Origin: Adiantum capillus-veneris
Taxonomy: Eukaryota; Streptophyta; Polypodiopsida; Polypodiales; Pteridaceae
NCBI GenBank assembly: GCA_014529385.2
Contig: CM043964.1
Coordinates: forward strand, 102,070,087-102,134,086
Length of the DNA stretch: 64,000 nucleotides
Direction: 5' to 3'
Within the stretch, counting starts at the first letter, position 1, and each line of letters opens with the position of its first letter. This document shows, piece by piece, positions 41,499 through 52,825 of the stretch. The notes under the pieces are model-generated. The model was not told the origin of the DNA. It searched no databases and saw nothing but the letters and a program-made list of their open reading frames with translations. The position numbers and the translations under genes were made by a program.

Positions 41499-43570
41499 TG
41501 AGGGTGAACTTTTTGAAATGGGGCCTCTAAACCCAAACCAATGGGCCTACCCTCACAAAATGTTCGTAAAGAGGTACGCACACTACTTGGGGCACCACCT
41601 TCTTTTGGGAGTGGAGAAGGAAACCAATCAAAATAACACTTGCACTCACCCACTCAAGCAACACACTTTGAAAACCCCCTTACTCTATATACACTGTGGA
41701 CACTTGAACACCATCAACGATTATGCAACCCAATGCCGTGCATCAAATGAAATATGCAATTTGTGGAATAGCATTCACCTTCTCCCCATAAGAATACCCA
41801 TAATACATCCAAACTCCTCCTCTCTCAAGCACTCATCAAAAAATCATGCGCACAAGACTTTCCTCTCAAACACATAAGAGAATCACTGACAAATTAACAC
41901 ACTTTGCATAGAGAGCTCATCTCCATCTATGCAATGCTGTGACACAAATAAAATCACCATGAGAGGTAGCCACATGCATATGTAATGAAGAAAAAGAGAG
42001 TTGGATTGAGAAATTTCTTTAGACCAATTGAATAAGTGTGGAGAAACAAACCAATGGTAAATTGAAAATAGAACACTTACTTGATTTCTCGCACACCTTT
42101 TAAGGGGAGGACAGACGCTGGCTAACCATCACGAATTGCGATACTTGAAAGTTTTGAAGATGATTTAATGATCACTAACATAACCATGAGAGAGATCATG
42201 ATGTATTTACAAGTTATTGAGGTGCTACAAATGATTTATTGGGTTGATGGAGTAAGAGATTGTAGAATAGAAAGAGTGGAGGATAGAGTTGCACTTCCTC
42301 CAAAGAGGAGGGTTAGGAGGGAGGATGTGAAAGAGGGAGAGTTGGGGTTTTCTCTACTATTGATCAAGAAACAACATGAAGTTGAAAATATAGGTGTGTG
42401 TCCTTGAGTCTCTCCAAGGGGGGCTATTTATAGTTGTGTAGGAGTGGGATTATGCTACACTTAATTAGGGTGAGTGATTAGCCCTAATTAAGTGTCCTTT
42501 GACCACTCATTGAATATTGGACATAAAAGGGACTATTTATTCACCAAAAATATCATTTTAGACCGTGAAGGCTCCATAGGGGTGCATAATGTAGGTGGGC
42601 CCCACCATGAGGCCCTACGGGTGGTTCCTGCGGGGTATCTCAACTTGTCTGTCTTGGCATTTAGAGATAATCTTTAGGTTGGTCCCATCACATGCAAGTG
42701 ACCTTGAACACTCATTGCTCTTCTACAAGATGAGTAGGGAAAAAATAAGATCTCACCCTCTTGATTTACTTGATTTACAGTTCCCTTTTGCTGCGAATCT
42801 GACAGATTTACACTATTTTGACCATAACTTTTTACTTGTAGCTCGGAATGACATGCTTCAAAAGGCAAATTTGACCTTCTCAACATGTTTGATATGAATT
42901 TGGACTATTCTTCACGCCCATGCACCAAGGAATTCGGTTTGTAAGGTCCACACTAGGCTAGGGAACCTTTTGCTTTCAAGTCTTCTTGTATGGGCCCTTT
43001 GCTTGTATGCATCCAAGGGGAATCATGCTTTTTCAAAAGGCTATGATGCTTAAACAAATAGAGGAGGACCCAATATTATTTGCTTGTGAAAAGAATATAC
43101 AATTGAAGTTTTTTTTGAAAGGAGAAAAACTATATGTATATTCTTAAGAGATATTGGGCCACCTATGTAGGGGGCATAGAAGACTTGTAGAGAGGGACCA
43201 TAATCTTTGGTAAAGACAAGTGGAGAGTTGATTTCCATGGTAATTTATCTATATGGGATGGAAGATGGATATATTATTTTTCTACTACTAATTCACAAGA
43301 GGTAAGAAAGTTTGGGGGTAGATAGTTGCTTATTGTATGCTTACTTTTATTTACAAAGCAAAAAAGAAAAGGGTGGTAATATAAATATATGACTAAGGTG
43401 ACATTTTTGGGAAGAGTACAATCTATGTGTCGCCACAAAGGTTAAACGAAGAGGGGGAATTTACTCTAGATAACTTAATAGCGTAGAAAAATATATACAC
43501 ATATGAGGAAGAGGACGTTGAGTAGGCTGACAAATGTTGCAAAAAGATGGTTACCATTTTATGCCACTCA
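41499..43570 (-). repeat. Element B 5' LTR
   Basis: 2072 bp, partner of 31095-33745 without the solo-LTR insertion. TATA at 42424-42433. Confidence 0.93.
42424..42433 (-). promoter_or_regulatory. TATA box in element B 5' LTR
   Basis: CTATAAATAG on -, same context as 32020-32029; the copy positioned to drive B genomic RNA. Confidence 0.6.
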
Positions 43571-45022
43571 ATGCGTACATTTGATTTAGCTACTGCCTTG
43601 ACCCCTGTTTCCTTCATAGTAGCCTCCGTCATGATGCAAACTTGTGCTCCACCATCTATATAGGCCTGGACCCGCATCCTCTTTTCAATGAACGCATCCA
43701 CTAGAGGAAGGACATCTGTCGGGCTACCCACTCTCAATGCCATGTTTTGTATTGCACGCACATTTCCCTTAGCCTTTGGCAGCCTCATGGTGACACTTGT
43801 AGACCACTGTCTTCGTAGCTTGGGATTTAAAGCCAACAACTGACCAAAGGTTATGTTAGCCTTCTGATTTTGAACATCGCTTACCAAGTCATATTCCGGG
43901 TAGCCGCACCCTAGCTGAAAGTCCGCTTGCTTGATTTTGCGACGCCTCCTCTTCTTGCTAGTTTCCAGCTGCTCCTTGCCTTCGTACACTTTCTCCTTAC
44001 CTTTACGGGCCCTCGTCTCCCGCTCGGTTTTTATCTCTCTTTCCATCCTTGCTCTTTTGTTGGCCAAAACTTCAACATCCTGCTTATCAACTCCGATGAT
44101 ATTCACCCTAGGGACTTCACCACCACTGAGGAGCTGGCTGCACCTGATTCTCGACCACCTGCTCTCTTGGGCCATTGAACTGTGCTTGGCCTCTACCTCT
44201 GCCAAATAGTGGATAAATACCGCCTCTTTCTCTTAGCGGATGAGGGAAATCTGGTGCATAGTGTCCTTCTTCACCGCAATTGTAACACCGGCCAGGCAGT
44301 GGCCTTGCCCTGCCCCTTGCTCCTCTGGGTTGACCTCTATCCATCATGCTTAGCCGCAATTCCTGCATTTGCTCAAACAAATCCTGCACGGTTCGCACCC
44401 AATTTTGTGGCACAACGGCTACACCTCGATTTGCCTGGTTTTTCATCATGAACAACATCCCTTAGACCACCCTGAGGTTGGACCACCGCTTCATTACCCG
44501 ACACGCCTTGTTCAATCTTCTTTTTTATTTTCCTGCTTTTTGCCTTTGCGATGGCCACTGCACCATTAAAGTTTTCTGGGCTCTCAAAATCCACTTTCTC
44601 CCTCACTTTAGGATGCAGGCATGCCATGAATTTATCGAGCTTAAAAGTAGTCGCCATTGGCCAATTGCATGGCACCCGCTAACTCTGCCCAGCACACTTC
44701 AAAACGATCCAAAAACAAATTGAATTCTTCACTTACATCCTGTTTGAGTGCCTTCAGTTTAGCATCCATCTCCACTGGGGACGCCTCTTTGCGGAAATCA
44801 TGTAGGAAATGCGTCCGCAGAGCCGGCCAAGCATGCCTCTGCTCCCCTTCCAAAGCTTCGTACCATATCTTTGCCTTCCCGCGCATCACCAAAGGAAATG
44901 TCTACATCTTGCTATCCTCGTTCGGCATGCGTAGCGACAGCATACACAACTCAAAGTTTGCAACCCGCTCATCAGGATTTTCTTCACCTATAAAAATTGG
45001 CCCATAGCTTCGAGATGCCATG
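43571..45022 (-). pseudogene. Element A gag and protease N-terminal half
   Basis: The start M-A-S-R-S-Y-G-P-I-F-I-G at 45022 is only about 70 bp from the primer-binding site, so A has no room for the leader ORFs of B and G. Capsid core A-K-I-W-Y-E-A-L-E-G, F-L-H-D-F-R-K-E-A. A stop at about 44900, a frame change near 44640, another near 44375, then zinc knuckle C-Y-N-C-G-E-E-G-H-Y-A-P-D-F, where the last Cys is Phe. A further frame change leads to the basic linker (K-K-R-R-R-R-K-I-K) and Y-I-D-G-G-A-Q-V-C-I-M (about 43625-43660), the D-G-G protease start, ending K-S-N-V-R at the B insertion. Confidence 0.85.
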
Positions 45023-45074
45023 TCGACCAACACCAAAAACTGATTCTCTTCACTTAACTGGGAGCAATCTGTGT

Positions 45075-45094
45075 GCTCCTTAGTGGGGGCACCA
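45075..45094 (-). other. Element A primer-binding site
   Basis: TGGTGCCCCCACTAAGGAGC on -, five bases after the end of the 5' LTR; nearly the same as in G. Confidence 0.73.
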
Positions 45095-45099
45095 GAAGA

Positions 45100-47058
45100 T
45101 GGAGAGGGGGAATGGGGAAGGGAACACACCCGACACACACGCAATGGCCCCTATATAGCTCAGGGTATTTACAACACCCCTGTCCTCTCAGAAACACCTT
45201 AAAAAAAAACAAGTTTCACTAGTAGGGTCTCGCTTGCACTGTACCCGGTGCACCTACCGCCAACAAGATCACCCACTCACACACAGACACCATTGCTACT
45301 AATCTTGAACCTCTCAACCCACACTACTCATCTTACTCACTCTCTTTGTGCACGTGCACACACATGTTGTCAGTTCCGGGAGGGCACACACTTCCACACT
45401 GTTGACACCACACGACACGCACAAGAGCCAGAGCAAGAGAAAGGGGGAAGGGAAAATCAACACTTGATAAGGGAAAAAAGTGGGTTTGATCTCGCTTCAA
45501 GAAAAACTGATTACAACCTTCAGTACACCATGGCCATAGCCATTCCCAAAAAAAAACCCTTTCACTACACATGCGCAACCCTCTTTGCAAGAGGCTCCCA
45601 AAATTTATCTTCGCTGATCGTCGAATACTACTTTTGCGACAAGTTCTTCAACCGCTCTCGCCTTTCCACATTCGCCCATACGAAGAGGTACCTTAGAGAC
45701 TCTTCTTCTTTTCTCTCCTTGTCAAGCAGCTATGCAATGCTCCACAACTGCTTCGATGACTTCCCGCATGTCGCTTCGACCATCACTTGCACGGGGCGCT
45801 TCCTCTTGGTAGCCTTCGTTGGCCCTTTCCTCTGCCCAATGTTTGCTCTTCCGAGCCGCTTCACGGCGATGATTCTCTCTTGGATGTCGGCTTCGATCAC
45901 TCTGATCTCGCGACCCTCTTCTTTCTTCCCCAAACTCAAAGCCAAACCTAAGAAAATCCCCCCCAAACTCAACACAGCAGCCAAGGAGCCCCAATCTCGA
46001 AGACGCTGCCCCTCTTTTTTTGGCCCTTTTACTCTTTGTTTTTCCAAGGAAAAGAAAAGTTTCTTTTTTAGGCAATGAAGCCGGGCGCCACTGCCTTTGA
46101 GCCTTCTCTCTTTTTTTCCTTTTTGCCTTTGAGTTTCCCTTAAACTCTAGCCAAGACACCTCTTTCTTTTTTGAAGCTTGCTCCACTAAACCTTTGCCTT
46201 TTGAATTTACACCCAAATCATTTTTTGTGCATTCGTTTCCCGCGTGGTCGGCACCTTCACTTCCTCGGGTTTTTCAAACACCCATTCCGTCAAACCACCT
46301 TGGAACCCCATGCTACCGGCTCCCAATCTTGAGAGCTTTGTCGTGTCTCAACCATCTCATGCCTTGAAAAAAATGTCCCAAAACCGGAAAAAGCCACCTG
46401 ACGACCCCTTCCCGTCGTTCTTGCTTGCCAGCTTGAACTGGTCCCATCTTACTGCCCATGACGCCGATCAGCAAGCCGCCAATTTCGGCTGACTCCCCAC
46501 ATCGCATGCAATTTTCTCGAACTTTGGCGAGCTCAAAGAAAGTCCCGTCGGTGCACCTACCAACGTGGCCCGATGAGGACATACTCGACCCCCTGCAAAT
46601 ATTCCACATGCCATAACTTGTCCGTCTGAGCTCCGAATGGCAAACCGAAAAGACCGGCATGCTCCACAGCTTGAGCTTTACATGCGTATCCACTGATCCC
46701 AGTTCTTGCCACCTGTTTGTACTTGCCCTGTCCGTCGAGAATCTGCAAAGCATTCCATCTTCGGACAATCATAACTTTCACACCAAGACTCCGTTTGAGG
46801 AACCGTCTGGACCAACTTGCAGAGCATCTCGAAGACCATATTCTAGAACACTAACTCAGCATTCTGAGGACCTTTACCTACTTTTCCACCTGGACCATTA
46901 TGGGGTCTTTTTGGCCAAAAAACCTGCATAAGACATACACTTCTGCCACGACATGCTCTCTCAAGGCCTTCGTTCATGCTTTAGCACTTTGCCATGCGCA
47001 TTCTAGCACCCTTTGCACTGCATAGCACACTTTATAGCACGGACCAACTTTGGCTGCA
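45100..47058 (-). repeat. Element A 5' LTR
   Basis: 1959 bp, partner of 16056-18002, with TATA-like AGCTATATAG at 45151-45160. Long open frames on both strands (for example 45248-46078 on +) are shared only in part with the other copy and carry no recognisable domain. Confidence 0.92.
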
Positions 47059-47314
47059 CTAGCGTATGTTGCACGTGTCAATGCAAGGAACTTGCCGATA
47101 CACCGTGTGCGAGCCACAAATGGCTCCAAGCACACAACAAGCCTAAACTAGTAAGCTCAAAGATGGAATTGGTGTGTCACTCACCACTCTACGCTTCCTG
47201 TCGTGGAGGATTCCTCACCGCGAAGAAGAAGGAGACGTCGCTACGCCGCGCTCAACCGCTACGCCGCGCTCAACTGCTTCACCGCGGCCGTGCCGTCGTC
47301 GCAATGCTCGATCG

Positions 47315-47352
<38 letters not shown>

Positions 47353-47699
47353 CTCCCTCTCTCCCTCTATGTCTCTCTCACGCATACACACACACACACA
47401 CAAGGAGATGAAGAAGAAGAAGATGGAGATGGAACAAGAGCACTCTTCAATTGCACAAATGAGAGAATGAGTGAATTTTAGGTTTAGTTGACTTTTATAT
47501 GAGCTCACCCCATTCACACTTGGGCGCCCATGCTTAGCCAACTAATCCCTTGAATGTTCCAGTTAGAGTGCGTCTTTCATCGGCGATCACTCTTACCCTT
47601 TTTCTATTGGACCGACAAGCCCGATACCTGACTCTACCAAGTAAATAATACAACGTCCGTCGTAGGTGATAGGGTGTCTGTGAGCCGTGAGGGTTAACA
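47059..47699 (-). repeat. Element C 5' LTR
   Basis: 641 bp here plus the tip 16047-16055 on the other side of element A. Longer than the 3' copy through an expanded CT repeat (47317-47370 on +) and a local duplication of CGCTACGCCGCGCTCAA (47240-47275). TATA ATATAAAAG at 47492-47500 on -. A conserved GGTGAGTGACACAC (about 47173-47186 on -) resembles a splice donor. Confidence 0.9.
47492..47500 (-). promoter_or_regulatory. TATA box in element C 5' LTR
   Basis: ATATAAAAG on -; conserved in the solo LTR at 33011-33019 and mutated in the 3' LTR. Confidence 0.6.
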
Positions 47700-47704
47700 A
47701 AAAG

Positions 47705-49618
47705 GGCCCCCAACCATGAATCCTGCCAGGAGAGAACCAGAAGATCCCAAGAATTCTCTTGAATGCAAGTACCAGGAGGCAAAAGCCTTGAAGCAAAAAG
47801 AAGCTCAAGAAGCAGAAAGAAAAGCAAGGGAAGATGAGGTAGAGTAGCAGAGACAAACTGAAGTAGCCCAACAAAGTGAGGCCCAGCACGAACAAAGTGC
47901 GATGTCTCCCAGACCATCATCACCTGCTACGGAACAACACGACCACCCCATGCCAAGCCCTCCACCATCAATGACAGATAGACCCACAGAGAACGAGCAA
48001 ACCAAGGAAAAGGAGCCTGAACCACAAGAAGCAGTAGCATATGAACAATAGGCAGCAACTACTTTCGAGTAAGGCCAAGCAAAAGAGCGAGAACTAGAAA
48101 GAGCAGCAAGTTCTGAACCAAAGGAACAACAAGTTTTGATCAATCAAAGGCACAAGAAATAGAGGCCACACCGTCTACCACCACCTAGCAGGAAACGACC
48201 AAAGCAACCACACAACCACAAAGAGAGGTAGAAGCCCCACTGCAACCAGTAACTGCCACACTCCCACCCAAGGAGCTACATACAGAGACTGTCAAAACAT
48301 CTAGGCAGCTCACAAGAATTGAAGACTGTCAAAAAAATGATAAAGTAATTCTCCAAGTAAACAAATATGCATTGCAGATGCAAGAGATGATAGAGAAAAT
48401 GTGATCAGTAGCACTTAGCCGTAGTGCTAAGGCTAGAGAGTTGGAGATGGTGATAGATTCCCAACAAGGAGAACTGGAGGACAGGATGGATGTCATCACC
48501 GATTTGTAGACATAAATCCAAGAGTTGAAAGCTGAAACTGAACAACACCAGCTAGCCAAAGAAAAGCAACAAAAGAAAATGGAATAGCTAGGTGAACTTC
48601 TCATGAAGTTAATAGATGCCTGTAAAACCAAAGACGAACAACTGATAGAGGTTACCAACAAACTCTTAATTGCAACTTTGTCAGTTCAAAAGATCCAAGT
48701 GTAGCTAGATGTAGCAAACGATTCATTGCAATATTCAGAGCAGAGAATCAACGATCAGGCAACCTTCTTGCAATACATAAGAGAAAATCTCATAGTTGCC
48801 TCGATCAAAGGTACAGATGAAGTGTATAAAGCACTGGAGAAAAAGAATAAAGATCTCGAGCTAGAGCTAAAGCTAGAGCAATCACAACGTAGAGACCTTT
48901 GCATTAGTGCGGGTACAAAGAGAAGAAGTGCTGCTCAAGGAGATAACAGAGCTCAAGAGAGTTAATCAGCTACTACGAGATGGACAGGAAGAGACACAAG
49001 AAGAAGCAAGTACATCAGAACAACCCCACATTGATATTCCCTCAATCTCTTTTGTTGAGATGGAAACACATCCGACAAAAGGGCTAGACAAAGAAGATGA
49101 CTTTCGGGTACCATTAACAAAAGCCGATGAAGTTCCAATGGTCTAACTGTCAAAAGCTAAAGAAGGCGCACTTAACGAGAAGGTTGCCCAGGAGAGGGAT
49201 GAGCAATGGAGAGCAGCGATGGATTGGGAGTTGAGAGTTCTTCATAATCAAATCAATGCACAATGGCATCAACGATCACTGCCATATCCCTTGATCAAGT
49301 GTAGAGCTGCTACAGGTTAAGGAGCAACTATATAAAGACATGCAAGCAGAAGGCGCAGATAAAGTCCACCCCAAGTGGAGAAAGAGCTGGTTGAACAAGA
49401 ATCCTAGATACTTGATTCTATTGACAAGAGCACCTGAGGCCATCACTATCACCAACCCCTTCAACAACAACCATGACAGGTCAAAAGAGCAGGACAACAA
49501 GTCAAAGCCAAAAAGCTCGACAAATCTAGATACCAAAAAGCCAAATCGACCAAAAACAGATATGGATCAAGAAGACAAAGATCTCTAATGACAAATCACA
49601 AGATCCAACACCAAAAAA
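47705..49618 (+). pseudogene. Element F additional reading frame, coiled-coil part
   Basis: Continues the frame cut at 6083: M-N-P-A-R-R-E-P-E-D-P-K-N-S and a Glu/Lys/Gln-rich stretch (L-K-Q-K-E-A-Q-E-A-E-R-K-A-R-E-D). In-frame stops occur at about 47847, 48050 and 48070, later TAG/TGA at several places, with frame changes near 48160. From about 48300 it shows long heptad-like runs (Q-V-N-K-Y-A-L-Q-M-Q-E-M-I-E-K; K-K-N-K-D-L-E-L-E-L-K-L-E-Q) typical of a coiled coil, open at 48726-48965 and 48907-49146. Many stops are TAG in place of CAG or TGG. A self-associating, non-enzymatic element protein is likely; no family name can be given. Confidence 0.6.
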
Positions 49619-50027
49619 AAAACAAGGAAAGCGTGCACGAACGGGTAAGAATATCACAAAGTCGCAAGCTTTCACAACTCAGGTTTGGGCTCCAAAGAAG
49701 TTGATTCAAGCACAAAAAAGTCAGGAATTCATTTGGATTCCAAAACAACCACAGTATCAACTTTCAAACCCTAAATCCCGTCCCGAACCAAGCGTACAAG
49801 GGCTGAAGCAAAGACCACTGTCGACTCACACAACAAAAAGGTGGATCCCAAAGAAGTCTCTTCAAACACAAACGAAGCACGGGCAAGTATGGGTTCCCAA
49901 ACGAGAGCCAGCAACAAAACAGCCAATAATCGCAAAGAAATGGGTCCCAAAGAAGAACAACAAAACTGCTGTGAGTGCATCGCCGTTTGAATTCTTACAA
50001 TTGTTCCTACGATTACAGTACAGTTAA
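49619..50027 (+). pseudogene. Element F C-terminal Trp-Val-Pro-Lys repeats
   Basis: End of the extra reading frame. It shows V-W-A-P-K-K (about 49686), F-I-W-I-P-K-Q (49728), R-W-I-P-K-K (49840), V-W-V-P-K-R (49888) and K-W-V-P-K-K (49939), separated by 13-34 residues rich in Lys, Gln, Thr and Ser. Stop at 50025. Very similar in style to the element C frame at 8331-9173 and to 3889-4308 of F itself. Open without stops from 49701 to 50027. Confidence 0.6.
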
Positions 50028-51259
50028 AAGAGAGCAAGTTGCTTCAATCACGCAACGATACAGAAGCTTCAAAGACCATTACATTGCTTAGAATAGGAAG
50101 CCTTGCCAACAAATGCCAATAAGCAAATTGCTTATACCCACATCTTGCACAACATAAATCTTTTCCATGCATTGACTGTGTATGCATAATAGGGCTACAT
50201 TACAAGGCCTGCATAGGCACAACTTTTAATTGCCCAGGCACAACACATACCCTTTGCAATACCCTGTCGTAAAGGATGACTCCAAATAGCAAGGGAGGAG
50301 GCATTCTGAATGTGGACCTAACATTATGACTATTAGGGGGCAATGTTTTGTGAGATGCATTGAATTTTTGCATTTTATTGTGATAATTTTTTGACGGAAT
50401 TTAGAGTATATGCCCTCATAGTAGTGTTACAGAGGAGTATGGGGACAAAATCCATATATGAGCCCCTAGGGACATGTGTATAGTGTACATAGCATTTAGA
50501 TTTCTATTTGAATGATTTTTCTTTTGTTAAGTTTTTTAAAAGAGTTTCTTTGTTTATTATTAAGAAAAAAATATAAAAATTCATAATCCACATGAAGAAA
50601 AGACTGACGAGAGGCCTGAGCACTACAAAGAGAAGAAGGTACAGGAAAACGATGAAACTTCACGAAGTATGTCTCAGCAGCCACTACAATAGCCAAAGAA
50701 CTTGTCACAAAGCAGTGTCAACATGCAACCGACAAGTCATACAAGTAAGAGTCGAGTAGCTAAGCCACAAAATGAGTGAGGTGTTAGCATGTTGCACATT
50801 GCATGCTTTTGTTGACAAATTTCTCATATGCATATAGAGTGTCCCATAATTGGCACTTGCATCAGGCACTCTTTCCGTGTTTCACCCAAGCACTCACATT
50901 TCATGAACATGTACTTCACGTTCAACTGCTCAACTCCAATAAGAGCGTATACCAAAGGCATTTTTTTCCCACTTGGTTTTTTCCCTTTGGTCATCCAGGT
51001 TTTAGACCCTAATCTGAAGACACCTATCACCATCCTCTTGTACATATTCCTTCTACATCAACAATAAGAAAATGCTACTCAAATCAATTGACAAATGAAT
51101 TGGAGCACCAATTTCAGATCATAGCATACTTCTCCTCAATGGCGAGTCGAAGAATGGCCTACAATGACAAAGCTACAGACAACACTAACAACATGATTGC
51201 ATAGGAACAAAGAAGTCCCCAATGAAGAAGAGCAGACATAAGGGTAATCAGAGGATCTC
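50028..51259 (+). other. Non-coding stretch of element F between extra frame and helicase fragment
   Basis: 1.2 kb with no convincing protein on either strand. The region 50330-50600 is AT-rich. Nothing repeated or structured was noticed. Confidence 0.5.
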
Positions 51260-51830
<571 letters not shown>

Positions 51831-51864
51831 ATGTCGGGGACGACATGAACGTGGAAGGGGGGAA

Positions 51865-52410
51865 TGTTGACCGCTGGGTCAACAACACAACATAACTCAA
51901 GTTTCGTACCAAAGTCTTATCTTTTGCGAGTTATGAAATGCTGCAGATTATGGCTATAAACGTCATTTGTAATGAGTAGTTATTCTAGTTTCAGAAGCCA
52001 GGGTGCAATGGCACTTCCAGATTGTAAATACAAAGACATTTGACCCTTTCAACCCCATTTTCGGTTAAACCTAAGGTAGCCTTAGTATATAAGGTATCTA
52101 GGTCATTTTGTAAAAGGACTTTTAATCATAATCAAAACTTTAGCGCTGCCGTCTGCTGTGTGTGAGAGAGAAAGAGAGAGAGCATGAGCTTCATCCTCTC
52201 GCTACGCCCGGCTTGCTCAACACATTGGAGATCTGACTGCACCATTGCTGTAGGCTCGAGGAGAGCTACGCGACAACGCCAAGCATTCCATGCGAGACGA
52301 AGCGCACACGCCGACGCATCTACGAGCTATTTGTGGCCGTAAGTGTATCAAACGATGTCTGTTTTCTATGTGCTAGTAGTCTATAGAATCGTGGCGACAT
52401 AAGCTACGCA
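51865..52410 (+). repeat. Element F 3' LTR (right end inferred)
   Basis: Starts TGTTGACCGCTGGG after the purine tract GTGGAAGGGGGGAA (51851-51864). TATA TATATAAGG at 52086-52094, then a GA-rich stretch (52160-52182). The end at ...GCTACGCA is inferred from resemblance to the C LTR end (GTGGCGACATAAGCTACGCA against GTGCGACATACGCGCACA); the 5' LTR is not in the window, so the right border is uncertain by some tens of bases. Confidence 0.65.
52086..52094 (+). promoter_or_regulatory. TATA box in element F 3' LTR
   Basis: TATATAAGG about 220 bp into the LTR, in CTTAGTATATAAGGTATC. Reads outward into the 52.4-56.4 kb region. Confidence 0.55.
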
Positions 52411-52825
52411 TAGGTACTCATAAATTTCAGTTTCGGGCACTTTCAAAATTCTGCTCTGTCATCCTACGCGTTTTCCGCAGATGGGTATAGAGTAAGGGTT
52501 TTGAGTGTAGAAACTTAGGGACAGGTGTATCCTAGTGAGGGGATGGTGTTCCTTAAGTTTCATACGAATCTGGCATGATTAGGTAGGTGAGTTACCTTCC
52601 GTATGTGTGTATGTGGCTAGGTGGTGTAGTTGAGAGCAGTGAGGTTCTTGATTGTGGTTTAGTTGGCCTTCCAGAGTTTTGTATGTGTAGGATGGTCTCA
52701 GCCTGACAAGCTAAAGAGATTTCCTCCGTGTGCCTATCGTGTCATCTGTGTCCTCGATTGACATTATGTTGATCTAGGTAGTGTTTGCATGCACTTCATG
52801 GGTGTGTGAGTCGCTCCCGTCCAAC
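52411..52825. other. Unique-looking flank between element F and the first 21-bp repeat array
   Basis: About 415 bp with no convincing coding frame. It could hold intron sequence of the transposase-like gene downstream or the flanking target of F. Confidence 0.4.

Larger units (their letters stand above)
31095..43570 (-). mobile_element. Element B: Tat-like gypsy element nested in A
   Basis: LTRs 31095-33745 (3', enlarged by a solo LTR) and 41499-43570 (5', 2072 bp) start TGAGTGGC and end CCCTCA on -. The target duplication is ATGC (31091-31094, 43571-43574). Internal parts: integrase 33954-35284, RNase H domains 36893-38075, RT-protease 38082-39257, protease-gag 39258-40848, two small leader ORFs, primer-binding site. 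Interrupted by D2 and by the solo C-family LTR. Several single stops separate frames that otherwise stay in register. Confidence 0.9.
16056..47058 (-). mobile_element. Element A: full-length Tat-like gypsy element, nested in C and split by G and B
   Basis: LTRs 16056-18002 (3') and 45100-47058 (5') start TGCAGCC and end CTCTCCA read on -. Its own internal parts are 18003-21745, the piece 30984-31094, and 43571-45099. Joining these by removing G and B with their 4-bp duplications (CCGC, ATGC) gives one protease frame: K-S-N-V-R then M-R-M-A-N, and F-V-M-K-A then G-D-N-A-Y. It sits at the border of the C 5' LTR and primer-binding site. The flanks share ACGT/GCGT, with three extra bases (CTA) on the right that I cannot explain. 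Scattered single stops show it is inactive but not very old. Confidence 0.87.
6084..47699 (-). mobile_element. Element C: non-autonomous gag-protease LTR retrotransposon, nested in F
   Basis: The LTRs are 6084-6676 (3') and 47059-47699 plus the tip 16047-16055 (5'), both - strand, starting TGTTAACCCTCACGG. The internal region reads gag, zinc knuckles, protease and a W-V-P-K region, then 1.65 kb without coding. No RT, RNase H or integrase is present once the nested A and D1 are removed, so it must have used enzymes from another element. The primer-binding site is TGGCACCGCTGTCGGGGAAT (16042 down to 16023), after a TTTT spacer, much like the tRNA-Asp-type site of Athila-like plant elements. The polypurine tract lies just right of 6676. 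A third, solo copy of its LTR is at 32816-33391. Confidence 0.85.

Noticed and set aside
45248-46078. 276-codon open frame in the element A 5' LTR
   Set aside because: The same region of the 3' LTR is broken by frameshifts; composition is Pro/Ser/Thr-rich from a C-rich LTR strand and has no recognisable domain.
16056-47058. The matching 16-18 kb and 45-47 kb (and 21.7-23.3/29.4-31.0, 31.1-33.7/41.5-43.6) blocks as segmental duplications
   Set aside because: Each pair flanks one element in direct orientation, has TG...CA ends, a primer-binding site and a purine tract inside; they are LTR pairs.
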